Below are positions 10,766-20,878 of a DNA stretch of 64,000 nucleotides, in pieces; positions within the stretch are counted from its first letter, which is position 1; every line of letters begins with the position of its first letter. The DNA is taken from contig JACUTV010000003.1 in assembly GCA_014859645.1 (NCBI GenBank), forward strand, positions 1 through 64,000, given 5' to 3'. This stretch comes from Campylobacterales bacterium (GTDB taxonomy: Bacteria > Campylobacterota > Campylobacteria > Campylobacterales > Campylobacteraceae). The position numbers and the translations under genes are program-made. Below the pieces are notes generated by a model, which had not been told where the DNA came from, made no database searches, and saw only the letters and a list, made by a program, of their open reading frames with translations.

Positions 10766-13002
10766 CACCCCCGAATGTACCCATCAATCTCCGCGGCCGC
10801 TTGTTTTCCAGCACCCATGGCTTCGATGACTGTGGCCGCACCTGTGACGATGTCTCCTCCTGCGAATACCCCTTTGCGGGAGGTTTGGGTGCTGTTTTCG
10901 CGCACTAAAATGGTGCCGCGCTTGCTCACCTCTAGCCCTTTAGTACTCGCGGTCACAAGGTCGTTTGGCACCGTGCCGATAGACATGATGACCGTGTCGG
11001 CTTCTAGCACAAATGCGGACCCCTCCACCACTTTAGGACTACGCCGTCCATCCGCATCAGGTTCGCCTAGCACCATACGGACGCACTGCACCCCGCACAC
11101 ATGACCGCTCTCATCGCTTAGGATTTCCACCGGATTGGTTAAAAGATGAAAACCAATACCCTCTTCTTTGGCGTGTTCTACTTCTTCAGCGCGCGCGGGG
11201 ATTTCCTCTTCGCCACGGCGGTACACAACGCATGTCGCAGCACCCAAACGCTTGGCCACGCGCGCCGCGTCCATGGAGACGTTACCCGCCCCCACCACCA
11301 CCACGTTTTTGCCCATGGTCGTAGGGGTTTGATACCCTTCTTCGTGGCCACGCATGAGGTTGACGCGGGTTAAAAATTCATTAGCTGAGAGGACGCCTAG
11401 GGCGTTTTCGCCTTTGATGCCCATGAAGCGGGGAAACCCTGCCCCGCTGCCAATGAACACAGCATCAAAATCGCCCTCGAGCAAGGTGTCCACATCCAAG
11501 GTTTTGCCGATGACCACGTTGGTGTGAAAGCGCACTCCCATGGCTTTGATTTTGGCAATCTCTCCCTCCACGATGCTCTTAGGAAGCCTAAATGCAGGGA
11601 TACCGTAGGTCAACACGCCGCCAAGTTTATGCAAAGACTCAAACACCTCAACCCCATACCCGCGCCTTGCAAGTTCCGCACTCGCGGCTAATCCCGCAGG
11701 CCCACTGCCCACCACGGCCACTTTTTTGCCATTAGAAGGCGTGGGCGTAACCGCCAAATTTTCGAGGGCCCAATCCCCCACAAACCGCTCTAAAAGCCCG
11801 ATAGAGACGGGGTCTTTTTTGATGCCCGTCACACACTTGCTCTCGCACTGTTTTTCCTGAGGACACACACGACCGCACACGGAAGCAAGCTTGGTGTAGT
11901 CGCTAAGCACTTCCGCCGCCCCTTGCACGTCGCCACATTTTAGCTTGCCGATAAAAGCGGGGATTTCAATACCCACAGGGCAAGCGCTCACACAGGAGGG
12001 TTTTTTGCACTCCAGACAACGCGCCGCTTCGCGCATGGCTTCTTCGAGGGTAAACCCAAGGTTCACCTCCCCAAACCCCTTCACGCGGTGCGTCGCATCG
12101 GCAATGCGCGGATACACCCGTCGCTTGGCCTCTTTTTGCTCTTCTTGGTGCACAGGACAGGCCGCGTTTTCACCTTCGCAATGGAGTTTGTCTTCCGCTT
12201 TAAGGCGCAACCGTCGTTGGGCTTCGTCAAAGTCCACCTTGTGCCCATCAAATTCTGGTCCATCCACGCAGGCAAATTTGACGTGGCCGTCTATCATGAC
12301 CCGACAAGCCCCGCACATGCCCGTACCATCTACCATCAATGGGTTCATACTCACCGTGGCATCAAGGCCTAGTTTTTTGGCCATCACGGTGGCAAATTTC
12401 ATCATAATCATCGGACCGATGGCAACCATGTGGGTAAAAGGTTTTTGTTTTTCGACCATCAAATACTCTAAAAGCTGGGTCACGTTGCCATGAAATCCGT
12501 ACGAACCATCATCGGTACACACATGCACGTTGGGGGTCAACGCGCGAAAAGCTTCTTCTAAAATCACTAGTTCATGAGCGCGCGCGCCGATGATGACATC
12601 CACTTCCAACCCTTGGTTTACAAACCATTTCACTTGTGGGTACACAGGCGCGGTACCCACACCTCCGGCGATAAACACCACGCGCTCTTTGCCTAAACGC
12701 GCCTTGTCCATGTGGATAAACTCACTCATGCGCCCAAGAGGGCCTACCACGTCGCTAAAAGTGTCGCCCACTTCCAAGGCGGCCATCCGTTGTGTGCTCT
12801 CGCCGATGCTCATAAACACGATAGTAATGGTGCCTTTTTCCTTGTCTTCATCGCACACGGTAAGGGGAATGCGTTCGCCAAATTCGTCCATCTTTACAAT
12901 CAAAAATTGCCCCGGCATGGCGCGTGCGGCCAAAAGTGGCGCGTGAATATCCATAGAAATAATCCCAGGGGCTAAAAGCTCTTTTCGTACAATCTCATAC
13001 AT
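10762..13002 (-). CDS. Fused FNR-like (SudB/NfnA, PyrK-like) and GltD-like (SudA/NfnB) NAD(P)H oxidoreductase
   Basis: N-terminal FAD/NAD and 2Fe-2S region (GMCGACRVMIDGHVKFACVDGPEFD); C-terminal CLECKKPSCVSACPV and GSGPAGLAASAELARRGY. Start trimmed to MYEIVRKEL with SD AAAGGA. Confidence 0.85.
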   Translation of the reverse strand: MYEIVRKELLAPGIISMDIHAPLLAARAMPGQFLIVKMDEFGERIPLTVCDEDKEKGTITIVFMSIGESTQRMAALEVGDTFSDVVGPLGRMSEFIHMDKARLGKERVVFIAGGVGTAPVYPQVKWFVNQGLEVDVIIGARAHELVILEEAFRALTPNVHVCTDDGSYGFHGNVTQLLEYLMVEKQKPFTHMVAIGPMIMMKFATVMAKKLGLDATVSMNPLMVDGTGMCGACRVMIDGHVKFACVDGPEFDGHKVDFDEAQRRLRLKAEDKLHCEGENAACPVHQEEQKEAKRRVYPRIADATHRVKGFGEVNLGFTLEEAMREAARCLECKKPSCVSACPVGIEIPAFIGKLKCGDVQGAAEVLSDYTKLASVCGRVCPQEKQCESKCVTGIKKDPVSIGLLERFVGDWALENLAVTPTPSNGKKVAVVGSGPAGLAASAELARRGYGVEVFESLHKLGGVLTYGIPAFRLPKSIVEGEIAKIKAMGVRFHTNVVIGKTLDVDTLLEGDFDAVFIGSGAGFPRFMGIKGENALGVLSANEFLTRVNLMRGHEEGYQTPTTMGKNVVVVGAGNVSMDAARVAKRLGAATCVVYRRGEEEIPARAEEVEHAKEEGIGFHLLTNPVEILSDESGHVCGVQCVRMVLGEPDADGRRSPKVVEGSAFVLEADTVIMSIGTVPNDLVTASTKGLEVSKRGTILVRENSTQTSRKGVFAGGDIVTGAATVIEAMGAGKQAAAEIDGYIRGC

Positions 13003-13054
13003 TTTCTGTTGTCCTTTGTGGTCAGTTGCTTTATCTATGATGCTCAAAAAACCC

Positions 13055-13064
13055 TTACATGTAA
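13055..13064. repeat. TTACATGTAA forming the stop codon of the HD-GYP gene
   Basis: Read on - strand as (C)TT TAC ATG TAA = LYM*. Confidence 0.97.
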
Positions 13065-14176
13065 AGGGTTTGGGCAGTGTCTTTCAAACGCAGGTTAGTG
13101 TGGGTAAAAAAGTCTAAGTGGCGCAAAAAAATACGCACAATGTCGGGGTCAAAATGGGCTCCCGCTTCTTCTTGTACAAACGTTTTTATCTGCGCAATAG
13201 GCCACGGTTTTTTGTACACCCGCTCACTAATGAGCGCGTCAAACACATCCGCAAAGGCCATAATGCGCCCAAAAATATGAATCTCTTCTCCCTTTAGCCC
13301 TCGCGGGTAACCTTTGCCGTTGAACTTTTCGTGGTGCTCGTACGCCACAATGGCGGCGTGCCGAAACAGTGGAAGGCTAGAATCTTGCAACATCTCATAG
13401 CCCAACCGCGCATGCTCTTTCATGCGGACATATTCTGCTTCGCTTAGTTTGCCGGGTTTTTTTAAGATGTGGTCTTCGATGGCGATTTTTCCGATGTCAT
13501 GCATGGGCGAAACGATGCGCAAAGTGTCCACTTCGGTTTGCGAAAGTCCCAATTCCTTGGCAAGAAACTCCGTATATGCCGCAACCCGCTGTACATGTAA
13601 ACCCGTTTCATACGAGCGCGACTCTGCCATACCGCCTAGAGATAAAATCGTACTCTCCAAAGTGCGCTGAATCTCGTGGTTAAGTTCCAATAATTTAACA
13701 TTGGTAGCCTCGATTTCTTGCGTTTTTTCCTTTACATGTAACTCTAGTTGCGCGTGGTAAAAACGCTGGTCAAGTTCCCGATGAATCTCCGTGCATACCT
13801 TTTTCAAAAGGGCCAAAAACTGCCCGTGGTCGATGGGCTTTAACACGTACCCGTCCACATTAAGCGCGATGGCTTGCATGAGCAGTTGGCTTTCGCTGTG
13901 GGCGGTAGAAAAGATGAAGCGTTGGGCGGGATTGCGCGCTTTGATGGCTTCGCACAGGGCAAGCCCGTTCATCTTTGGCATAGAAATGTCTGAGAGAATG
14001 AGATGAGGCGCAAAGGTTTCGTACGCCCTCAACCCCTCTTCTCCATCCTTTACATGTAAGACTTCTTGAAACAAGGCGCGTAAAATCGAAGAGAGGCGCG
14101 CGGCGATTTCAAGGTCATCTTCCACGTACAACAACCGCAAGGTTTTCGTGAGGTGTTGCAAGGATTCAAGGTGCAT
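13055..14176 (-). CDS. Response regulator with HD-GYP c-di-GMP phosphodiesterase output domain
   Basis: Receiver domain plus HDIGK...HHEKFNGKGYPRGL; C-terminus TLYM* lies on a TTACATGTAA copy. Confidence 0.92.
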   Translation of the reverse strand: MHLESLQHLTKTLRLLYVEDDLEIAARLSSILRALFQEVLHVKDGEEGLRAYETFAPHLILSDISMPKMNGLALCEAIKARNPAQRFIFSTAHSESQLLMQAIALNVDGYVLKPIDHGQFLALLKKVCTEIHRELDQRFYHAQLELHVKEKTQEIEATNVKLLELNHEIQRTLESTILSLGGMAESRSYETGLHVQRVAAYTEFLAKELGLSQTEVDTLRIVSPMHDIGKIAIEDHILKKPGKLSEAEYVRMKEHARLGYEMLQDSSLPLFRHAAIVAYEHHEKFNGKGYPRGLKGEEIHIFGRIMAFADVFDALISERVYKKPWPIAQIKTFVQEEAGAHFDPDIVRIFLRHLDFFTHTNLRLKDTAQTLYM

Positions 14177-15594
14177 TAAAACAACTCCAACTCTTCACCT
14201 TCTGCCTCGCCCTCCCCAAAGTCCATTTTAATCTGCAAACACGAACTGAGTAAAGAAGCATCGAGGTAGTGGATATCGTTAGTTGCTTGATTGACAAAAA
14301 TCGTTTGGCGCCAATTAGCCAAATCCTCACTCACTGCTTGGAGTAAAATCAGCATCTTTTGTTGGTTAAACTCCGCACTCATGAGGCCTAGTAAAAACTC
14401 CGAGAGATTGTGTAAGCTGTACGCCACATCGGCAAAGTCCATCAAATACCCGATCATCTTTCCATAACGCTGAAAATGGCGCGCCACCGAATGCAACGAA
14501 GAAAGATTAAAGTGCTCTTCAAGCTCCATAAAAGTTTCGCCCATCTCTTTTTCAAGCTCTTCCATCTCTTGAAGCTCGTCCATCACTTCACTGCTCAAAC
14601 TGGCAATGTACTCTTGCGCGCTTTCTTTGTGCACCGCATGCATGGCGCTTAAGCGCATGTGTTCGTAGCTTGGCGGTGCTTTAGGTAACGACGTTTGCGG
14701 CGCTACGGTAGGCTGTGCAAGAGGCTCTTTGCGCGCTTGGCGCAACACGTCGTGCAAGTAGGCCGAGAGGTTTTGGCTTTTTTGTTTTTCATACTCCACC
14801 CGCGTGATGTCCGTAAGGCTAAAGAGTGTCAGAGGGTGTTCACTGGGGCGCAATTGTGCTTTGTTTAATAAAAAAATACGCGTAGCACCGTTGGTTTTGA
14901 GGATGATTTTTTGGTCTTTATGGCCTGCGGGGCTCGCCTCATGAATGCTTTCCATGAAGCCTTGTTTTTTAACCACAAACCCATCCACGCACGCATCTTC
15001 AAGCAAAGAACTTAACTCTTCTTGGCTAAACATTTTACTGGCGCTGTTGTTGAGAAACATCAGTTTTTTCGCCTCATCAAACACAAAGGTGGGAGAAGGA
15101 TAAATGTCGGCTGTTTCCTTTAAAGCGCCCAAAGCGGCTTCATTAATCTGGGCTTGAGTACGGGCTTTTTGGTAGGCAAGGGCTTCGCGTTTTTGATGAA
15201 TGCCTTTGAGCAATACAAGAAGGTTTTTGAAAAATTCTTCTTCGTTAAGGGGCTTGGTAACGTAACGGTCGATTCCCAAAAAGATAGAGTCCAACAAGTA
15301 GCTCGTGTCGCTGTATGCGGTGATAATCATCACCGGAATTTCTTGGTCTATGCCACGAATAACGCGCACCATCTCAAGGCCATTGACGTGGGGCATAGTG
15401 ATGTCAGAAAGCACCATATCTGGATGGTGATTTTTAAAAAGCTCCGCGCCCTCTTGCCCATCGTTGGCAACATATACGTGTTTGAAAAATGCCGCTAAGA
15501 TGCTTTTCATCGCCTTTTGCGTTTGCATGTCGTCTTCTGCGTACAATACGCTCAAATCTTTGGCGTAGTGTTTGATAGCTTCAATTTGTGTCAT
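14176..15594 (-). CDS. Response regulator receiver protein, 472 aa, no recognisable DNA-binding output
   Basis: N-terminal receiver LYAEDDMQTQ...DMVLSDITMPHVNG...TAYSD. Confidence 0.8.
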   Translation of the reverse strand: MTQIEAIKHYAKDLSVLYAEDDMQTQKAMKSILAAFFKHVYVANDGQEGAELFKNHHPDMVLSDITMPHVNGLEMVRVIRGIDQEIPVMIITAYSDTSYLLDSIFLGIDRYVTKPLNEEEFFKNLLVLLKGIHQKREALAYQKARTQAQINEAALGALKETADIYPSPTFVFDEAKKLMFLNNSASKMFSQEELSSLLEDACVDGFVVKKQGFMESIHEASPAGHKDQKIILKTNGATRIFLLNKAQLRPSEHPLTLFSLTDITRVEYEKQKSQNLSAYLHDVLRQARKEPLAQPTVAPQTSLPKAPPSYEHMRLSAMHAVHKESAQEYIASLSSEVMDELQEMEELEKEMGETFMELEEHFNLSSLHSVARHFQRYGKMIGYLMDFADVAYSLHNLSEFLLGLMSAEFNQQKMLILLQAVSEDLANWRQTIFVNQATNDIHYLDASLLSSCLQIKMDFGEGEAEGEELELF

Positions 15595-17507
15595 TGTTGT
15601 TCCTTTGTAGGGAAGCGCAAGAGTATTCTTGTGCCAATAGCGGCATCATTATACCAATTCACCGCGCGAATCGTCCCATTAAATGTCTTTTCGATGATGG
15701 TCGTACACATGTACAATCCAATGCCTGTGCCTTGCTTGTCTCCCTTGGTGGTAAAGTAGGGGTCGAAGATTTTGCCAATCAAGGCTTCATCAATCCCGCC
15801 CGCCGTATCTTCCACTACCAATTCCAAATCACCCCCCTCCAAAGCATTCGTGTAAAAACGGATGGTTTTCTCAGGCACCTCTTTGTCCTCAAAGGCATCG
15901 CGGGCATTGGAAAGAAGGTTTAAAATCACCTGTTCAAGCTCCCCCATCGTCCCGTATACCATCGCCTCTTTGGGCACTTCGTTGTGCACACAAATGCCAT
16001 GGGCGTTTAATTGTGGCAATAAAATATTGTTCGCATACTCCACGCATTCGCGCAGTGAAAAGTCCTTTTTTTGTTTGCTCGGTTTGAAAAAATTCATAAA
16101 ATCATCAATGGTCCGACTCATAGACTGGGTCATATGGCTAAGTTCCGCGATGGCTTCATTAAAATACGCATCGTCTAGCAATCCCATCTGTTTTTTAAGG
16201 CGCATGTCCAAGGTGGTGCAGTTAATCACATTGAGCGGTTGGCGCCACTGGTGCGCGATGGCACCTAGCATTTCCCCCATGGAAGCCAGCTTGCTTTGTT
16301 GAATCAGCAGTGCTTCTTGGTGCTTTTGTAATACCCGCTCCTTGTGCACGTCGGTCATGTCTGTAATGGTGGTGATTTTATAAGGCCCACCCACAATATG
16401 TTCAAGAATGCCCGCCGTTGCAACAACATGAATCTCTTTCCCTCCTTTACCAAGCACGTCCCACTCATAAGGGATTTCTGTTGTTTCTCCTGCGATAAAC
16501 GCGTCGTGCAAAGCGTTCATTGCTTCGTGCTGTTCTGGTGGCACCACTTTTGTAAAGTGCTCTCCGATTAATTCAGCCTCAGTATAACCGTAGATTTTGC
16601 AATACGCAGGATTTACTACAACAAACCGACCTTCTGTATTGGTAAGGCAAATGCCCAGATTGGCTGTTTCAAAAATCTTGTTGAAAAAAGCTTGGTGTTC
16701 GGTGCGCTTTTGCGCCTCTTGGGAGATTTTTTCTTTGAGCGTCTCTTCGTATTCGCGCTGGGTTGTGATGTCTGTCCCGATACTCACTGTGGCAATAAAC
16801 GCACCGCATTGCGAATGAATAGGGAATTTGCGCACCTTGTAAACACGGGACTCGCCATTAGCAAAGGTGACCGCCTTTTCATGGGTCACGGATTCCCCCG
16901 CAGGAAGGTGTTGGGCAAGACGTTCGTGCTCCATGCACTGGCGCACTACAGGGCTTTCTTCATCAACCCCCAACACCTGTGCCTCTGTCTTTCCTGTAAC
17001 CTCCTCTAAGGACTCTTTTTCCACTACATGCAAGAAAGCTTCATTGGCCGTAATGATGCGCAAATCCATGTCTCGCACCGCCACCGCATCTTGCATCTCC
17101 TTAACCACCCGCGAGAGCACCATGACCTCTTCTTCAATCTGTTTGCGTTTGGAAATATCACGAAACAAGACCAAATACCCAAAAGAACCCGTCTCATCCA
17201 GCAAGGGTGTGCAAGAGACTTCCGCGGTGATGTGGTTTCCTTGTTTGGTGCGAAACACCTCTTCGCCAAAATAGGACACCCCCCGCTGTTGGGCTTTGAA
17301 AATAGGGCATTCTTCTTTGGGCATGTGCTCATTAAAAGCATGTTCATGAAAGAGTTCATGGCCTACTTTTCCTAGCATTTCTGCTTCACTAAAGCCCAGT
17401 ATTTTTAAGGTTGCAGGGTTTACATGTAAGATTTTTCCTTGGGCGTCAAACACATACAACCCCTCTTTCATGGTAGTATAAATGGTTTTGTAAAAGGCTT
17501 CCTTCAC
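15591..17507 (-). CDS. PAS domain sensor histidine kinase
   Basis: Multiple PAS domains; AHQWRQPLN (H box), GTGIGLYMCTTI (G box). Confidence 0.93.
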   Translation of the reverse strand: MKEAFYKTIYTTMKEGLYVFDAQGKILHVNPATLKILGFSEAEMLGKVGHELFHEHAFNEHMPKEECPIFKAQQRGVSYFGEEVFRTKQGNHITAEVSCTPLLDETGSFGYLVLFRDISKRKQIEEEVMVLSRVVKEMQDAVAVRDMDLRIITANEAFLHVVEKESLEEVTGKTEAQVLGVDEESPVVRQCMEHERLAQHLPAGESVTHEKAVTFANGESRVYKVRKFPIHSQCGAFIATVSIGTDITTQREYEETLKEKISQEAQKRTEHQAFFNKIFETANLGICLTNTEGRFVVVNPAYCKIYGYTEAELIGEHFTKVVPPEQHEAMNALHDAFIAGETTEIPYEWDVLGKGGKEIHVVATAGILEHIVGGPYKITTITDMTDVHKERVLQKHQEALLIQQSKLASMGEMLGAIAHQWRQPLNVINCTTLDMRLKKQMGLLDDAYFNEAIAELSHMTQSMSRTIDDFMNFFKPSKQKKDFSLRECVEYANNILLPQLNAHGICVHNEVPKEAMVYGTMGELEQVILNLLSNARDAFEDKEVPEKTIRFYTNALEGGDLELVVEDTAGGIDEALIGKIFDPYFTTKGDKQGTGIGLYMCTTIIEKTFNGTIRAVNWYNDAAIGTRILLRFPTKEQQ

Positions 17508-20332
17508 ACATACTCCTCTTTGGGCAAAATCACTTCAAACACGGCCCCGCCATTTTCGTTGTGCGCTCTAATCTCACCCCCTTGGTCGGTGACAATTTTT
17601 TGTGCGATATTAAGTCCAATCCCCATTCCTGAACTCTCTTTGGTGCTTACAAAGGGTTCAAAAAGCGTGGGCAAAATCGCAGGATCAATACCTCCTGCAT
17701 TGTCTTGAAACCGTACATGAACGAACGCCCCTTTTTCAAAAACACAAATGTGAAACTGACGCGCATCAAAAGAATCCATCTTCACAAGCTCATCAAGTGC
17801 ATTGCTGATGATGATAACCCACACTTGCTCGATGCGTTGTTTTTGCACAAAAGCGTTGGCCACAAGGGTCTCTTTTGACACATTAAGATGAAAGGGCTGC
17901 TCGTTAAGAATGATGGGTACCACATGGTGGGCGCGGCTGTAAGAAAGGGTAAGCGCGCTCACGAGAGTGGCATAAATATTGACCACCTCTTTTTCTTCCG
18001 TACTTTTTTGGGAAGCTTTTCGCATGGACTCGATGATATTGGCAATCCGACTAAGCCCTTCCAAAATCACCTGCGCATCTGCGTTCATGGACTGGCGTAA
18101 CGGGGCGTTGTCGATGCGCTCAATGTCTGCTTGCAACATCTCCATGTTGCCCTTGACGTAGGTGAGGGGCGTGTTGATTTCGTGAGTGATGCCTGCAGCC
18201 ATTTTTCCAATAGAGCTAAACTTTGCCTCCTTGATTTGCTCTTCTTGGTGTTGTTTGAAAATCCGAATATTTTTTTCCACCTCAAAGCGAATCTGTTTTT
18301 CGAGTATCTCTTTTTGTTTTTCTTTGCTAGTAATGTCTACGATTACGCCCACGAAACCTTCAAACTCCCCTTCTTTGTAAATGGCTTTTTTATGAAATTC
18401 CAACACTTTTTGCTCTTGCGTGTCAGGAGCAATATAAAAGGCGTGGTATTTTTGGTACGCAAGGTTTGCCATGCTCGCGTCTTTTTCCACAGAAAGCAGT
18501 GCCAATTCATTGGCAAAAACCTCTTCCACCCGCTTACCTACCATCGCTTCTTTTTCGATGGAAAAAAATTGGCAAAAGGCGGCATTGCACCCTTTGTAGC
18601 GAAAGGTTTTATCTTTGATGAAGATGGGCATGGGGATGACATCCAAAATCGTTTCGATTTCCACAAATTGCTCTTGGAGTTGCTTGTTGAGCCGCTCGAT
18701 GACATTGCGCGAATTCACCCTCGCTGTGATGTCGCGAATACTCCAAACACTCTGACGATATTCTCCGTCCATAAAGCTATTGCCAAACATTTCCACCCAA
18801 AAAATAGTGCCGTTTTTGCGTCGCATGCGGTACTCGATCCCGCTTACCCCTTGCACTTGGCTCGCATCAAGATAGGTCTCTTTCCAGTTTTCATACAACC
18901 CCTCTGAAGCAAAAAATGCTTTCATGCTTTTGCCAATCAGCTCCTCGCGCGAAAACCACGTTACTTCACACAAAGCAACATTTACATCTGTAATGTAGCC
19001 TAGTTCATTCAAGACAATATGCCCAAGGTCTGAGTGATTAAAATACAAGTGCAGGCGCTTAAGAGCTTTTTCCAAGGCACGCTTTTCCTCACGCGACATC
19101 ACAATAAACGTAAAGCTTTTTCGCTTAGGCAAGAAAGAGACCAAGGAATCGATTTCTATGCTTCTTCCTTTGGGATTTTTAAATGCGTGCACGAAACTTC
19201 CCCGCCCACGTCGCTGTACAATGCGCTGCAACTCTTTGGTTTGACGCTCACCCAAAAGCTTGAGAAAATTTTCATTCACAAGCTCCATACGGTCCATTTG
19301 CATAATGTCAGCAAATTTTTGATTAAACCGCTCAATCACCCCGTGGGCATTCACGCTTGCAATCCCACATTCTGCATGGTCAATAAGGGATTCAGTGTTT
19401 TCTTTTTCAACCATAAGTACTTCGTTGAGGTACTCAAATTCTGTTCTTTTTTGCCACATCCAATACCCAAACACCACCGTCACGAACAGCAACAATACCA
19501 TCAAAAAATAATGGCGTTGGAAAAAAAGATCGATGTGCTCAATCTCGCTATTGGTTTTCATCTGGGCCACATACGCCCCGATGCCTTCTTGGGCGTGAGA
19601 AAAAATAGGGACAAATAGGGCAATTTTAGCAGTTTCGCGTTGCGTGATGGCGTGATAGACTTCTTTTCCTTGGGCAAAATCTTGCAGCATCACTTGGCGT
19701 TCTTTAAGAGAGAGCGAAAGGAAGTGTTGTTCCGAAAACCCATCCCCTCCCAACACGCCATAGCCCGCAAGCAAGGCCGAGGGCACAGAAGCCGCAGTGG
19801 AAGGCAGATAAAACGCGTAGGCACCATCATCTTGCTCTTCAAGGCGGGCAAGCAAATGCACAGCCGAAACAGACAACACCACACCCTCGGTGGCGCTTAA
19901 AGGGAAAAAATGCTCTAGCAAAAGCCCTTTGGGACTCAGGGTGTGAAGGTAAAAAGGAAGCCTAGAGGAAAAATCCACGTCGAAGATGTATTCAATGTGT
20001 GTCATATCCAATGCCCTTAGTAACGCCGCCACGGGAGAAAAAGGTGTTTCAAGTTCCGTTACAGCCACCTTGCGACCCGCCTTCTTCAGCAAAGAAAATG
20101 CCGCTTCTTTGTCAGCAAAGGTATCAAAAAAAGCAAAGGCGGCGGTGGCTTGCTGGTGGTGAAGTTGGTTGGCGGTGTTCCAATTTTTTTCAAATCGCTC
20201 CACCTGTTGGTGCAATACAGCATGGACACGTTCGCCCTTCCAGATTTCCATTAGCCCATACACCAGCCACAAAACACTTACTATAAAACACACAGTTACT
20301 AGCAAAATCGCTAGCTTACTCAAAGGCTTCAC
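17504..20332 (-). CDS. Membrane PAS domain sensor histidine kinase
   Basis: N-terminal TM/periplasmic region, PAS domains, GITHEINTPLTYVKGN (H box), GMGIGLNIAQKI. Confidence 0.93.
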   Translation of the reverse strand: MKPLSKLAILLVTVCFIVSVLWLVYGLMEIWKGERVHAVLHQQVERFEKNWNTANQLHHQQATAAFAFFDTFADKEAAFSLLKKAGRKVAVTELETPFSPVAALLRALDMTHIEYIFDVDFSSRLPFYLHTLSPKGLLLEHFFPLSATEGVVLSVSAVHLLARLEEQDDGAYAFYLPSTAASVPSALLAGYGVLGGDGFSEQHFLSLSLKERQVMLQDFAQGKEVYHAITQRETAKIALFVPIFSHAQEGIGAYVAQMKTNSEIEHIDLFFQRHYFLMVLLLFVTVVFGYWMWQKRTEFEYLNEVLMVEKENTESLIDHAECGIASVNAHGVIERFNQKFADIMQMDRMELVNENFLKLLGERQTKELQRIVQRRGRGSFVHAFKNPKGRSIEIDSLVSFLPKRKSFTFIVMSREEKRALEKALKRLHLYFNHSDLGHIVLNELGYITDVNVALCEVTWFSREELIGKSMKAFFASEGLYENWKETYLDASQVQGVSGIEYRMRRKNGTIFWVEMFGNSFMDGEYRQSVWSIRDITARVNSRNVIERLNKQLQEQFVEIETILDVIPMPIFIKDKTFRYKGCNAAFCQFFSIEKEAMVGKRVEEVFANELALLSVEKDASMANLAYQKYHAFYIAPDTQEQKVLEFHKKAIYKEGEFEGFVGVIVDITSKEKQKEILEKQIRFEVEKNIRIFKQHQEEQIKEAKFSSIGKMAAGITHEINTPLTYVKGNMEMLQADIERIDNAPLRQSMNADAQVILEGLSRIANIIESMRKASQKSTEEKEVVNIYATLVSALTLSYSRAHHVVPIILNEQPFHLNVSKETLVANAFVQKQRIEQVWVIIISNALDELVKMDSFDARQFHICVFEKGAFVHVRFQDNAGGIDPAILPTLFEPFVSTKESSGMGIGLNIAQKIVTDQGGEIRAHNENGGAVFEVILPKEEYV

Positions 20333-20685
20333 AACACCTCTTTAATTCTTGCTTCCAAATCTTTAAGTGAGGAAAAAGGCTTCATGATATAGTGCGTCGC
20401 CCCTTCTTGGTGTGACTTTAGCACTTTATCAAGGGTTGAATACGCCGTCATCATGATGACCTTCACGCCAAGGTGTTTTTCTTGAATCTGAATCAACACA
20501 TCCAAACCGTTCATTTGTGGCATCATGATGTCCAAAAGCACCACATCATAGCTCTCATTCAATGCCAAAAGCGCGACAAGAGGGTTGGAAAAAGTGTGCA
20601 CCTCATACTCCCCAACGCGTAGCAAATACTTTTCAATCATGTCTAGAATTCCCTGCTCATCGTCCACAATAGCAATCTTAATCAA
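20329..20685 (-). CDS. Single-domain response regulator (TTG start)
   Basis: KIAIVDDEQG...DVVLLDIMMPQMNG...TAYS...KPF; AGGAGG lies 5 nt before TTG at 20685. Confidence 0.88.
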   Translation of the reverse strand: MIKIAIVDDEQGILDMIEKYLLRVGEYEVHTFSNPLVALLALNESYDVVLLDIMMPQMNGLDVLIQIQEKHLGVKVIMMTAYSTLDKVLKSHQEGATHYIMKPFSSLKDLEARIKEVL

Positions 20686-20878
20686 GGCACACCTCCTGAT
20701 AAATGTAGCAACCAAACAGCTTATACTCCTTACATGTAAGGGAGAATATAAAATAATACTTTCAAAATAAATCTAAAAGAAATTTATTATACAGAAGATT
20801 AATGAAAAGTGTATTTAACGGGCATATTTTCTGGAACAATTGTGTTTTTTATAGCAAAAATGCCCGCAAAAAATAGCC

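Noticed and set aside
15711-15716. ACATGT in ACACATGTAC as a motif copy
   Set aside because: Lacks the TACATGTA core; not counted. The same applies to AACATGTAA near 54269 and CACATGTAA near 63208.
18131-18907. 258-aa + strand ORF
   Set aside because: Antisense to a clear PAS histidine kinase; Phe-rich low-complexity composition typical of shadow ORFs.
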